Assembly: GCA_005805305.1 (NCBI GenBank)
Contig: SYMW01000251.1
Span: 1 to 38,426, forward strand
DNA: 38,426 nucleotides
Reading direction: 5' to 3'
Source of the DNA: Verrucomicrobiales bacterium
GTDB taxonomy: Bacteria > Verrucomicrobiota > Verrucomicrobiia > Limisphaerales > F1-80-MAGS106
Positions 7,597 through 15,322 of the stretch are shown one piece after another; within the stretch, counting starts at the first letter, position 1; each line of letters begins with the position of its first letter. The notes under the pieces are model-generated. The model had not been told where the DNA came from. It did no database searches and saw only the letters and a program-made list of their open reading frames with translations. The position numbers and the translations under genes are program-made.

Positions 7597-8501
7597 GAGT
7601 TTTTTTGGAGAAACTGGTTGACGACCGTGAGCGTTGGGATGCCTTGTTGACCGCCGTGGCGGGTCGCTTTCAGCGCGGCCGCCGCCGAAGCGAATCGCAG
7701 CCGCTCCTGGAGCGGCGTTCCGTGCGCGAGAGCCGCGGCGTAAGCGCCGTGAAACACGTCCCCACAGCCAGTGGTGTCGAGAGCTTTCACGGAGAAAGCC
7801 GGCACGCGCCGTGGCGGGTGCCTAGACGAATCAACGAATAAGCATCCGCGCTCACCGCTCGTGATCACCACCACCGCACGACGAGGATTCCAAAGACTTC
7901 TCGCGGCCGCAGCGGGGTTCGCGGCGCCTGTGAGTTTGAGTGCGAAGGACTCGGACAGGATCAGATGATCGACCAACGACAGCAATTCCTGAAATCCATC
8001 GCCGTCCGAGCTCTCGAAATCGGCCACCACGGGAATCCCGGCGGATCTTGCGATGGTCGCTGCGCGCGTCATTCCCTGGATTCCAAAATTGTCCACGAAC
8101 AGCACTTTGCACCCCTCGATCTGCTTTCTCGAAGGCGACCTAGGGGGCGCGCCAAACACGTTCTCGATGTCGAAAAAAATATTGCGAGTCCGGCGGGCTT
8201 CATCGACGACGATCAATGATTGGATGGGCCGCGCTTCCCGTCTGGAGGTGGCGTGGCTCACATCGACGCCTTCGCGCGCGAGATGACCGAGCACGAAGCG
8301 TGAGGCTTCATCGGGGCCGAGCACGCCGCCAAAGGCGCATCGGGCGCCCAGGCGTGCCGCCGCGACCAGAGCGGTGGCAGTCAAGCCACCGCAGTGCCGT
8401 TCGCGCCGCAAGACGCGCGCTTTCATGTCAGCGGCTGGATACGCGGCCACGTAAATAACATCGTCGACGGCTGTGCACCCCAGCCCGAATATGTCGATCA
8501 T
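7593..8501 (-). CDS. PfkB-family carbohydrate kinase
   Basis: 302 residues, the usual length for ribokinase-like kinases. The N-terminal glycine pair region CGGLTATALVAAARLG (residues 37-52) is the first PfkB signature, although the usual Asn is Thr. The second signature LDTTGCGDVFHGAYAAAL (241-258) carries the catalytic Asp248; the anion-hole GAGD is GCGD here. VVVITSGERGCLF (210-222) is the nucleotide-binding strand. It should phosphorylate a sugar or sugar derivative with ATP; the exact substrate is not evident. It starts 9 bases after the epimerase and overlaps the uronate-isomerase-family gene, which fits one short catabolic operon. Confidence 0.88.
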   Translation of the reverse strand: MIDIFGLGCTAVDDVIYVAAYPAADMKARVLRRERHCGGLTATALVAAARLGARCAFGGVLGPDEASRFVLGHLAREGVDVSHATSRREARPIQSLIVVDEARRTRNIFFDIENVFGAPPRSPSRKQIEGCKVLFVDNFGIQGMTRAATIARSAGIPVVADFESSDGDGFQELLSLVDHLILSESFALKLTGAANPAAAARSLWNPRRAVVVITSGERGCLFVDSSRHPPRRVPAFSVKALDTTGCGDVFHGAYAAALAHGTPLQERLRFASAAAALKATRHGGQQGIPTLTVVNQFLQKNS

Positions 8502-8510
8502 GCCGGGATT

Positions 8511-9158
8511 CTATGTTTCAAGGCTGGACAACCACTGCCGCATGGCCGCGGGTTCTTCCTTGAACATGAGGGAGCCGGGAACGATGTAGTCCACTCCAGC
8601 CGCCGCCATGAGGGGCACAGTCTCCCGCCGGATGCCTCCGTCGGCTTCGACAACGATGTCGAGTCCCCGCTCCGAAATCAGCTCGCGCGCCCGACGGAGT
8701 TTGTCTGGCACGCCCGCGTCCATCGACGCGCCTTTGATGCCCATGGCGGTGCCGACGATGGTGAGCACGTCGATCTGTTCCCAGTAGGGTGCCAGCAGTT
8801 CGAGTGATTCCGTGATCAGCAACGAGACACCGGCTTGTTTCCCTTGCTTTCGGATGGATCGAAGGACCTCGCCAGGGTTCTTAGCCGAGTCGAGACAAAA
8901 GAGGATGATATCGGCTCCCGCCTCTACAAAAGGCCCAATCCAGGCCTGCGGATCGGTGGTCATCAAGTGCACTTCGAACGGCAGCCGGCTGTGTGGGCGC
9001 AGGGCCTTCACTTGGTCTGGGAAAAAAAGCAAATTGGGAACGTAATGCCCGTCGGCGACGTCGATGTGGAACCGCTCAGAGAACGGTTCGACGCGCCGCA
9101 TTTCGGACGCGAGATTGGCAAGATCCGCCGACCAGAGGGAAGTGGAGCATTTGATCAT
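8511..9158 (-). CDS. Ribulose-phosphate 3-epimerase family protein, divergent
   Basis: 215 residues, the full TIM-barrel length. Metal and catalytic residues are in place: FHIDVADGHYVPNL (His31, Asp33), FEVHLM (His64) and VVEADGGI (Asp173). The N-terminal SLWSADLANL matches the SILSADF motif. The usual MxVxPGFGGQ loop, which closes over the substrate, is replaced by LTIVGTAMGIKGASMD (residues 132-147). It is therefore an epimerase-family enzyme that may not act on ribulose 5-phosphate; related branches act on allulose 6-phosphate and tetrulose phosphates. It is first in the RPE-kinase-isomerase-pseudopilin set. Its upstream leader contains a short repeated oligonucleotide and then the 9.2-kb repeat. 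Confidence 0.83.
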   Translation of the reverse strand: MIKCSTSLWSADLANLASEMRRVEPFSERFHIDVADGHYVPNLLFFPDQVKALRPHSRLPFEVHLMTTDPQAWIGPFVEAGADIILFCLDSAKNPGEVLRSIRKQGKQAGVSLLITESLELLAPYWEQIDVLTIVGTAMGIKGASMDAGVPDKLRRARELISERGLDIVVEADGGIRRETVPLMAAAGVDYIVPGSLMFKEEPAAMRQWLSSLET

Positions 9159-9164
9159 GGCGAA

Positions 9165-9185
9165 GATTTAGCCACAGACCGAAGC
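9165..9185. repeat. Short dispersed repeat, copy 1
   Basis: A 21-base stretch containing TTAGCCACAGACC occurs identically here and at 12544-12564. Here it lies just upstream of the epimerase start codon, between that gene and the longer repeat at 9205. Confidence 0.7.
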
Positions 9186-9204
9186 TGGAGGAAACAGGGA
9201 TTAT

Positions 9205-9366
9205 CCTTAAAACGGCAGTTGCCCCTGGCGAATCCTCGCAAGATCCTGGCGATAAAGTTTTTCCGAATCACTCACCAGATCCACAAGGGATATGCCTCGC
9301 TCTTCGTCAATCCTTTCTCATCCAGGCTTTTGCAAATCTCCACGATGTAGAACCGCCGTTTTAAAG
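9205..9366. repeat. Dispersed ~165-bp repeat, copy A, with inverted termini
   Basis: This element is nearly identical, by eye well over 80%, to 35093-35259. It begins CCTTAAAACGGCAGTTG and ends GAACCGCCGTTTTAAAG, so its ends are imperfect inverted repeats. On the minus strand a frame runs from GTG at 9343 to TAA at 9207 within the left end, but it is broken by loss of one T near 9276. With that base restored it would be 45 codons (CKSLDEKGLTKSEAYPLW early, SDSEKLYRQD in the middle, GQLPF at the end). The element sits in the 346-base gap between the second pseudopilin and the epimerase. It is either a non-autonomous mobile element or a repeated cassette with a small peptide. Confidence 0.85.
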
Positions 9367-9504
9367 TCTAAATCAGACAATTCACGTCGAACAGGTCGCG
9401 AGGGTGTGGCCGGTCCAAGGCGGGGATCAGGTTGCCGCGGTAGAGTTCCGCGAATGCGGGGAACGGGGCTTCAGCAAACTCGGAATGTATTTTTGCGCGG
9501 ACCC

Positions 9505-10200
9505 TTAAGGAAAGTAAAACTGCAGGTTGCCATCATCGGTTTCACTGGCGGGGTCGTAACCGAGTAGTGTTCGCACAAGGCGGGCGTCGTTAAGTTGATG
9601 GACCGAGCCATCGCTCAAAGCCGCTATGCCAACATTCGCGCCGTGACAGATCCCCCTTCGCCATTTGGCGGTGGCGGCTCCGGTATTTGGTGAGGTGAGG
9701 ACGAAGCAATTGATGTTATCCGGCAGACCCGTGAAATCAAAACCGGTTAGATTTCGGTCAATGGCCAGGAAGACACTGGGTCTTTTATCATCCGCTTCGT
9801 TGCAGAGTGCGTAGCTGATGTTCGTCAGGGAGAGGTTCGCAAAGTTGGTTGCCCAGACTTTGCGCACATCATTTGGGCAGAGCAGTATCCTCGTTGTCGC
9901 CAGTTCGTTCGACACGATGGAAAGCTGAAGGTTCACTTGGGCGTTGTCAGTCCCGTTTGGCTGCCCGCCGCCCACGGGCTGAGGCACTTTCCACGGGTAT
10001 TTTCCCTCGTTGTCAACAGCCCAAAACCGCATGCCAAACCCAATCTGCCTGAGGTTGTTCACGCAGGTGATCCGTTGAGCCTTGCTTTTTGCCCGGCTGA
10101 GAGCCGGCAACAGAAGGCCGGCAAGAATTGCGATGATCGCGATAACCACCAGCAATTCTATCAATGTGAAGGCGCATGATGTCGTGCGACACGATCTCAT
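9505..10200 (-). CDS. Type II/IV-like pseudopilin, second copy
   Basis: 231 residues from ATG 10200; an in-frame start at 10236 would overlap the haloperoxidase gene, and its extra residues would precede an already good leader. The cleavage site follows a short basic leader: [11 protein letters not shown], with Ala rather than Gly at -1, which is less common, and the +5 Glu. The hydrophobic helix ([21 protein letters not shown]) and the conserved [12 protein letters not shown] segment match the PVC pseudopilin family. The tail motif [13 protein letters not shown] is H-X10-DG, one residue longer than usual. Start is 25 bases after the haloperoxidase-like gene stop. It is not a close copy of the pseudopilin at 5.4-6.2 kb outside the N-terminus. 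Confidence 0.85.
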   Translation of the reverse strand: MRSCRTTSCAFTLIELLVVIAIIAILAGLLLPALSRAKSKAQRITCVNNLRQIGFGMRFWAVDNEGKYPWKVPQPVGGGQPNGTDNAQVNLQLSIVSNELATTRILLCPNDVRKVWATNFANLSLTNISYALCNEADDKRPSVFLAIDRNLTGFDFTGLPDNINCFVLTSPNTGAATAKWRRGICHGANVGIAALSDGSVHQLNDARLVRTLLGYDPASETDDGNLQFYFP

Positions 10201-10225
10201 ACGCCCCACGGTAAGTGAACCCCGC

Positions 10226-12355
10226 CTAAGGGGCAAGAGAAGCCGATACGCGGAAAAACTTCCGCGAGCCGCTCAGTGAATTCGTGCTGGGGATCGACGC
10301 CTCCAGCGCAACCTGACTCGAGTTCCCGCCATCAGTGTAGGGTCCCTCCACGTTCGCGGAGGAGTGAACTTTGTAATAAAGACCGCGCACCGCATTGAAA
10401 CGAAGTTCCGTATTGTTGTCATCCAGCTTGCGGGTTGTGAGCAGGACCTCGGAATTGACGACGGAGCCATTGAAGAATTTTTGTGCGAGTTCCCACGCGC
10501 CCTTGCCGGCTTGCGAGCCGACACGACGACCTGGGAGATCGTCCGCCGGCGGATGAATTCCACCCCAGATGCGCGAAAGGCCAACCTGGTCGGCGGCATC
10601 GTAATAGGATGCCCAATGAAGCGTGACGGGTTGTGTGGGGCCAAGCTCGTTCACGAGTTTGGGGAGCGTGTAAGTCCCGAGTCCCTTTGGAAACCACTTG
10701 GAGCCGGTGAATGCGGTCATGGCTTCGGCGGCGGAACGACTGAAAGTGCTATGGCCTGAGATGTATCCAGGAAAAGCGGGAGTCACGAAGGTCTTTTTCT
10801 GGTAAGTCATCCACTCGTCAGCATGAACCCATCGGACTCCACTGGTTTCAGTGTCGGGAAATTCGGGCTGACCGGGCCACGACAAAACCGCGATCTTGCC
10901 GGGCTTGAGTCCGGCGTGACGGCCCGAATTGACCGTGTCAGCGGTGACGAGTTCTATCAAATCCGGAACCAATGGCAGACCGTTGATGTGATAAGACGGC
11001 AAGCTAGGATCGCTGGATTGACCGAGACCGCCGCAATGACGGATCGCGCTGAGAGGCCGCCAGCCATTGTAGTAACGTTTGACGCTCCAGGCCGCGCAAG
11101 CCGCGTCGTGCAATGCCGAATTCAGGGTGAAGTAGAGTTTGACATCCCATTGCAGGCGATCCACGGCGGTTCCGGTTCCGCCAATTCGGAATTCGGTCAG
11201 GTCATCCGAAACATGGTTCGCAATTGAGTTCCAGTGGCCGGGTGGCGTTTCGGACGAGGGTCCATCCGCCCAGAATTCCGTGAGGGCGCGCGTGTAGTCC
11301 CCGCGCAGGACGTTGTTTGGAGCGTATGGCTGACCTGTGACGGGGTTGGAGGCGTAGCCGATGCCATCATTTGCCCCGAGGGTGTTATTGCCTAGGCTTG
11401 CGGGCGAAATGTCAACCCGCACACCATCCGCGGTGGTCAACTGGCTGCTGGCGCGGATAACCGCGACCAGATTCTGTTTGAATTCCGCATCCGTCGCCGT
11501 TCCAAGGAATGGGGGCGGACCGGGATCAATCCACGGTTTGTTCTCATCAGTACGACTTAGGGCGAAGGGACGCACCCACAGCCATTGATTCCCCGCGTAG
11601 CCTTGAAGGGGAGGTTGTGGAAAGCCGTTTTGATCGATGGAATTGGTGACGTACATCCGTTGCCAGACATTGACATCCACCAGAGTGTTGGTTCCATCAA
11701 AGGTGGTGCCCGGGAAAGCTGGATTCATCATCCCGTTTAGAAACGCGTACCGGCGTGGATGGCCCGCGGGGTAATCCGGATAGGTCGGACCCGGCGGATT
11801 GGCTATTGGATAGGGCGTGCCATTGGTTTGTCTCGACCCATCGTTGATGAACCACGCCGAGACAGCGTCGTAAATGCTATTACCGATGCCGGCGGGTGTG
11901 GAGGTGTTGCGTGAAACATTGTTCGGATCATATCCCAAAGCAGCCATGAAATTGGGATTTGCGGTCGCCTGATTGGTGGCCGTGCGCGAGTAAGCGTGCC
12001 GCTCGAGCATCATGCGATACATCGCGTAGCTGATTGCTTCTCTCCGCGCGGCCGCCACGTCCGAGGCCGTATGCTTCCCGCGATAAATGAAGCCGACGGC
12101 AACGGGATCGTACGCCGCCCATGCGTCGTACATGCAAACTGAGAAGCTGAATAAGTTGCGTGCGTGAACCGGAGGATGCGGCGTGTCCATCCGGATGCCC
12201 TCGAGGATGCGCTCGTTCCAATTCCGCGCAATGGAGTAGTCGGGATTGGGGACGTACCACCTGATGCCTTGCGCTGCGCAGTGGCTGGATACGAAAAGCA
12301 AGATCCAAACGGTTAAGAGACACTGCCAACGCCCACCCAATCTGTGAAAAGGCAT
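10226..12355 (-). CDS. Secreted vanadium-dependent haloperoxidase / PAP2-like protein
   Basis: 709 residues from ATG 12355 (another ATG at 12376 in frame). The N-terminal signal peptide is [20 protein letters not shown]. The three vanadate/phosphate pocket motifs are in order: KRYYNGWRP (Lys-X6-Arg-Pro, about residue 425), [14 protein letters not shown] (SGH, about 533), and [13 protein letters not shown] (Arg and His, about 595). This is the chemistry shared by vanadium haloperoxidases and PAP2 phosphatases; large secreted forms like this are usually annotated as vanadium-dependent haloperoxidases. The last 80 residues ([20 protein letters not shown], ending [13 protein letters not shown]) form a beta-rich tail common in verrucomicrobial exported proteins. 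Whether it oxidises halide or hydrolyses phosphate cannot be decided. Confidence 0.83.
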   Translation of the reverse strand: MPFHRLGGRWQCLLTVWILLFVSSHCAAQGIRWYVPNPDYSIARNWNERILEGIRMDTPHPPVHARNLFSFSVCMYDAWAAYDPVAVGFIYRGKHTASDVAAARREAISYAMYRMMLERHAYSRTATNQATANPNFMAALGYDPNNVSRNTSTPAGIGNSIYDAVSAWFINDGSRQTNGTPYPIANPPGPTYPDYPAGHPRRYAFLNGMMNPAFPGTTFDGTNTLVDVNVWQRMYVTNSIDQNGFPQPPLQGYAGNQWLWVRPFALSRTDENKPWIDPGPPPFLGTATDAEFKQNLVAVIRASSQLTTADGVRVDISPASLGNNTLGANDGIGYASNPVTGQPYAPNNVLRGDYTRALTEFWADGPSSETPPGHWNSIANHVSDDLTEFRIGGTGTAVDRLQWDVKLYFTLNSALHDAACAAWSVKRYYNGWRPLSAIRHCGGLGQSSDPSLPSYHINGLPLVPDLIELVTADTVNSGRHAGLKPGKIAVLSWPGQPEFPDTETSGVRWVHADEWMTYQKKTFVTPAFPGYISGHSTFSRSAAEAMTAFTGSKWFPKGLGTYTLPKLVNELGPTQPVTLHWASYYDAADQVGLSRIWGGIHPPADDLPGRRVGSQAGKGAWELAQKFFNGSVVNSEVLLTTRKLDDNNTELRFNAVRGLYYKVHSSANVEGPYTDGGNSSQVALEASIPSTNSLSGSRKFFRVSASLAP

Positions 12356-12521
12356 TCCACTTAGTTGTTTGTACATACGTCTGTTAGTTTTCCCCCAGCA
12401 ATATTTTTGACTCTGATCTGACCATTTACTTACTGCGAATCCACTTTGCCGAAGCTAATGGGGCGAACTGGATGTGTTCAGGGGCGACGCTTCCAGCGTA
12501 TGGGATGAACGAGACCCAGGT

Positions 12522-13373
12522 TTAGGGGGCGCGATCCTGGTTTGATTTAGCCACAGACCGAAGCCAGAGGGCAGAGTGCTTTGTGAGAAACTCGTCGAGG
12601 GATCGTTGAACGTCCGCGCCATGCCGCTCCTTGCTGACGGACTTGGAAGTCAGTTCCCGAAATTCAGCACCGGGGATGGTTTGGGCCAGCACTTCGCCAT
12701 ACTGGAAGGGATGGATGGGATCTTGGCGATTCGCGAGGACGAGCGTGGGCACACGGATCGACTGGCAATCGAGCAGATCGCCGACGGGCCTGTCATTGAT
12801 GAGGTTTTCCAATTTCGATGCGCTCTGGTCGATGCCGGCCTGATCGAATTGGGCAAGAAGTGAGGCCGCCACGTCCGGCCATTCTCGCAACGCTTCGGCA
12901 TAGGCGTCGGTTTGGAGAAAGCGATCCCGGCCCTTTTTCGCGCCATGTTGACGAATGAGTTTTGCGATCAAAGAAAAACGTTCGACGTTCCATGGATTTG
13001 GCGCGTCGAGCCAGGCCGGGCGCGACAGCACGAGGCCCAGCAGACGCTCTGGAAATCGAAGCGCGAAGTTCAAGGCGACAGCGGCGCCCATCGAGATCCC
13101 TCCCACCACGGCCCGGAAAATTCCAAGGTGATCCATGAGCGCCAGCAAATCGCTTGCGAACGTGGCAATCTGGTAGTGAGCGGGATCACCCAGGGGACGG
13201 GTGGCCCCGTGGCCACGGCAGTCGAAAGCCAGAAGTCGAAAGCCGGGGGGAGGCTGGAACAAGCCAAAGGGTTGGCTGACGTCTCCACCGAGACCGTGCT
13301 GGAAGAACACAGGCGTGCCGGCGCCCGTTTCCCGGTAGTTGACACACAATCCCGCATGGTTGAATTCGGGCAT
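12522..13373 (-). CDS. Alpha/beta hydrolase
   Basis: 283 residues. The oxyanion segment is FFQHGLGGD (residues 23-31), the nucleophile elbow GGISMGAA has Ser94, and the acid and histidine are Asp218 (NRQDPIHP) and His251 (KERHGADV). The fold resembles enol-lactone hydrolases of the PcaD type. Its start lies 3 bases from the stop of the TIM-barrel gene, so it is part of the catabolic operon, where it could open a lactone formed by the Gfo/Idh/MocA dehydrogenase; that is inference. The last ~14 residues beyond the final helix are encoded by a short repeated oligonucleotide (12544-12564), which suggests the original 3' end was replaced. No signal peptide, so cytoplasmic. Confidence 0.87.
   Translation of the reverse strand: MPEFNHAGLCVNYRETGAGTPVFFQHGLGGDVSQPFGLFQPPPGFRLLAFDCRGHGATRPLGDPAHYQIATFASDLLALMDHLGIFRAVVGGISMGAAVALNFALRFPERLLGLVLSRPAWLDAPNPWNVERFSLIAKLIRQHGAKKGRDRFLQTDAYAEALREWPDVAASLLAQFDQAGIDQSASKLENLINDRPVGDLLDCQSIRVPTLVLANRQDPIHPFQYGEVLAQTIPGAEFRELTSKSVSKERHGADVQRSLDEFLTKHSALWLRSVAKSNQDRAP
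12544..12564. repeat. Short dispersed repeat, copy 2
   Basis: This is the same 21 bases as 9165-9185 (core TTAGCCACAGACC). Here it lies inside the 3' end of the alpha/beta hydrolase frame and encodes part of its C-terminal tail (WLRSVAKS). Confidence 0.7.
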
Positions 13374-13376
13374 GAA

Positions 13377-14222
13377 TCAGGCGGTTTTGAGTTTCTTTTT
13401 GAGATAGTCGGCGCTGGCCGTCACTCTCGATTCATCCAGGGAGTGCATGATCCAGGAGCCTGTGAAATTCGCGGCGCGCAACCGGGCCGCATAGAGATCC
13501 CAATCCAGGACCCCGGATCCGGGCCCGCGCGTGTCGGGGTGGAGGCTGGCGTCCAGTTCTTTGGCATGAGCCAGAGCGATGTCAGCGCCTAGCAGTTCGA
13601 AGGCTTCATCCATGATCCTCGGCATGCGCGGGAAATCGCCGGGATGAAAGAGGTTCGCCGCATCCATCACCACCTTGAGCCGAGACGATTGGGCTTCGTC
13701 GAGGAGACGGCGGCCCTTGGCGGCGGAGTTCACCACGTTGGCGGTTTCGGGTTCGAAGGCGAGCGTGACATCGTGTTCCTCGGCGATGGCGAGGGCTTCA
13801 TCGAGACTGGCGCGAAGATCGCGCCAGGCCTCGGGACTGTTGTTATCGAGGTGCGCGCGCCACATATCGGATGGATCGCGAGTGCCCGTGCAAAGCGTGA
13901 TGAGCCGCACCCCCAGTTGGGCGCAGGCGGCGGCGAGAACGGGCAGACGACGCAATCCCTGACGACGTTCCAGTGGGTTGGGATGGATGAGATTGAAAGT
14001 GCCCGAGACCGCGGCGATGGAGATCTGGCGCGTGTTTGTTTCGCGCCGGATTTCGGCGAGGACGTCCGGGGCAATGTTCTCCGGCAAGGTAGGCAGGCCG
14101 ACGCATGACATGTTGAACTGAACGGATTGGAGCCCATGGCTGGCCACGGCATCGAGCGATTCGGAAAGCGTGGGCCGGGAGAATGTTTTCGCGAAGATCC
14201 CAAGCTGCGGCGACGGGCTCAT
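13377..14222 (-). CDS. Sugar phosphate isomerase/epimerase (xylose-isomerase-like TIM barrel)
   Basis: 281 residues from ATG 14222, chosen because the open frame upstream runs antiparallel into the dehydrogenase gene and lacks family features. The barrel carries the metal-binding pattern of the AP-endonuclease 2/xylose isomerase group: LAFEPETANVV (Glu), VVMDAANLFHPGDF (Asp and His), ALAHAKELD (His), and WIMHSLDES (Glu near the end). Members interconvert ketoses/aldoses, epimerise at C3, or in some pathways decarboxylate 3-oxo acids. Gaps of 7 and 3 bases to the neighbouring genes show tight co-transcription with the dehydrogenase and the alpha/beta hydrolase. It probably acts on the oxidised product in the same pathway; the substrate is unknown. 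Confidence 0.87.
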   Translation of the reverse strand: MSPSPQLGIFAKTFSRPTLSESLDAVASHGLQSVQFNMSCVGLPTLPENIAPDVLAEIRRETNTRQISIAAVSGTFNLIHPNPLERRQGLRRLPVLAAACAQLGVRLITLCTGTRDPSDMWRAHLDNNSPEAWRDLRASLDEALAIAEEHDVTLAFEPETANVVNSAAKGRRLLDEAQSSRLKVVMDAANLFHPGDFPRMPRIMDEAFELLGADIALAHAKELDASLHPDTRGPGSGVLDWDLYAARLRAANFTGSWIMHSLDESRVTASADYLKKKLKTA

Positions 14223-14229
14223 ATCTGGT

Positions 14230-15303
14230 TCACACCGCGCCCGTGACGGTGGCCAATTCCACATGTTCGCCAGTTTCCGCCGACCGCGCGATGGCCACGA
14301 GGGCGCGCATCGAAGCAACGCCGTCATGGATGTCCGCGCCGTGCTGAGGTGACCCCTGGAGGATGGCGCTGGCGAATCCCTCGATCTGGAGCTTGTAACT
14401 GTGGGCGTCCTCGCCGAGCGGCCGCCGGTATTGGCGGTCCTTCTCAGAAAAGCACTCCACCAGGCTCGATTTGTGGAACCAAGGAAGATACACTTTGCCG
14501 TTCACGCTCCCTTGCTCGCCATAGATCTGAAAGCCTTCCTCGAAGTCGCCGCGAACCGGGATGGTCAAATCCAAATGACCTAGGGCGCCGCTTGCGAAGT
14601 CCACCTCGACGAACCAGCAAAAGGCGCCGAACCGTTCCAGCAAGCGGGCTCGAACTCCGACGATCTCCCCTCCCAGAAAGCGGGCTGTATCCACCAGGTG
14701 GCTCGCATGCGTGAGGATGAAGTAGCGCCGCTTATCCGCCTTCGGATTCCCTCCAGGCCGCCGCGCTTCGGGGCTCAGAATTGGAATCGGCTGGAGATTG
14801 TCCGTCATCGTGTAGCGATGAGTCGAATCGCAGTACCACGATTTAAAGGCCATGATTTGGCCGAGTTCCTCGCGGATGAATTTCCTGGCGAACGCGATGC
14901 CCGGATCGAAGCGGCGGTTATGGCCGATTTGGAAAACCAGGCGCGATCCCTCGAGGCTCGCGCGCAATGTCTCGCATTCCTCCACGTTGACGCCGAGCGG
15001 CTTCTCCACCAGGACATGTTTGCCTGACTGAACCGCGAGGAGCGCCAGGGGCACGTGGTATTGGTCCGCGACGCCAATGAGGACGGCCTCCACCAGCGGA
15101 TCTTCGAGCATGTCCTGAAATCGGCTGTAGACGGCTCGAGGTGAATGAGCAGCGGCCATTTTCTCGCGCAGCTCGGCCGCGACGTCGCAAATCGCGTAGA
15201 GCTCCGCGTTGCGTGATTTTCGAACGGCGTCGAAATGGGCGATTTGTGAAATCGGCCCGCAGCCCAGTATGCCAATCCGGAGGAGCCGGGAATCTTTGTT
15301 CAT
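14230..15303 (-). CDS. Gfo/Idh/MocA family oxidoreductase
   Basis: 357 residues. The N-terminal Rossmann fold has GILGCGPISQIAHF (glycine-rich loop, residues 12-25), then AICDV, and the family EKPLG motif (Lys about 101) that carries the conserved lysine. The C-terminal Gfo/Idh/MocA domain has the catalytic-region HASHLVDTARFLGG. These enzymes oxidise or reduce sugars, inositols and their acids with NAD(P). The gene starts 19 bases after the RuBisCO-like stop and ends 7 bases before the TIM-barrel gene. In published D-apiose pathways a Gfo/Idh/MocA enzyme oxidises the free sugar to its lactone; a comparable first step is plausible here but not shown. Confidence 0.9.
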   Translation of the reverse strand: MNKDSRLLRIGILGCGPISQIAHFDAVRKSRNAELYAICDVAAELREKMAAAHSPRAVYSRFQDMLEDPLVEAVLIGVADQYHVPLALLAVQSGKHVLVEKPLGVNVEECETLRASLEGSRLVFQIGHNRRFDPGIAFARKFIREELGQIMAFKSWYCDSTHRYTMTDNLQPIPILSPEARRPGGNPKADKRRYFILTHASHLVDTARFLGGEIVGVRARLLERFGAFCWFVEVDFASGALGHLDLTIPVRGDFEEGFQIYGEQGSVNGKVYLPWFHKSSLVECFSEKDRQYRRPLGEDAHSYKLQIEGFASAILQGSPQHGADIHDGVASMRALVAIARSAETGEHVELATVTGAV

Positions 15304-15322
15304 GCGCCTCGAGTAAAATCGT

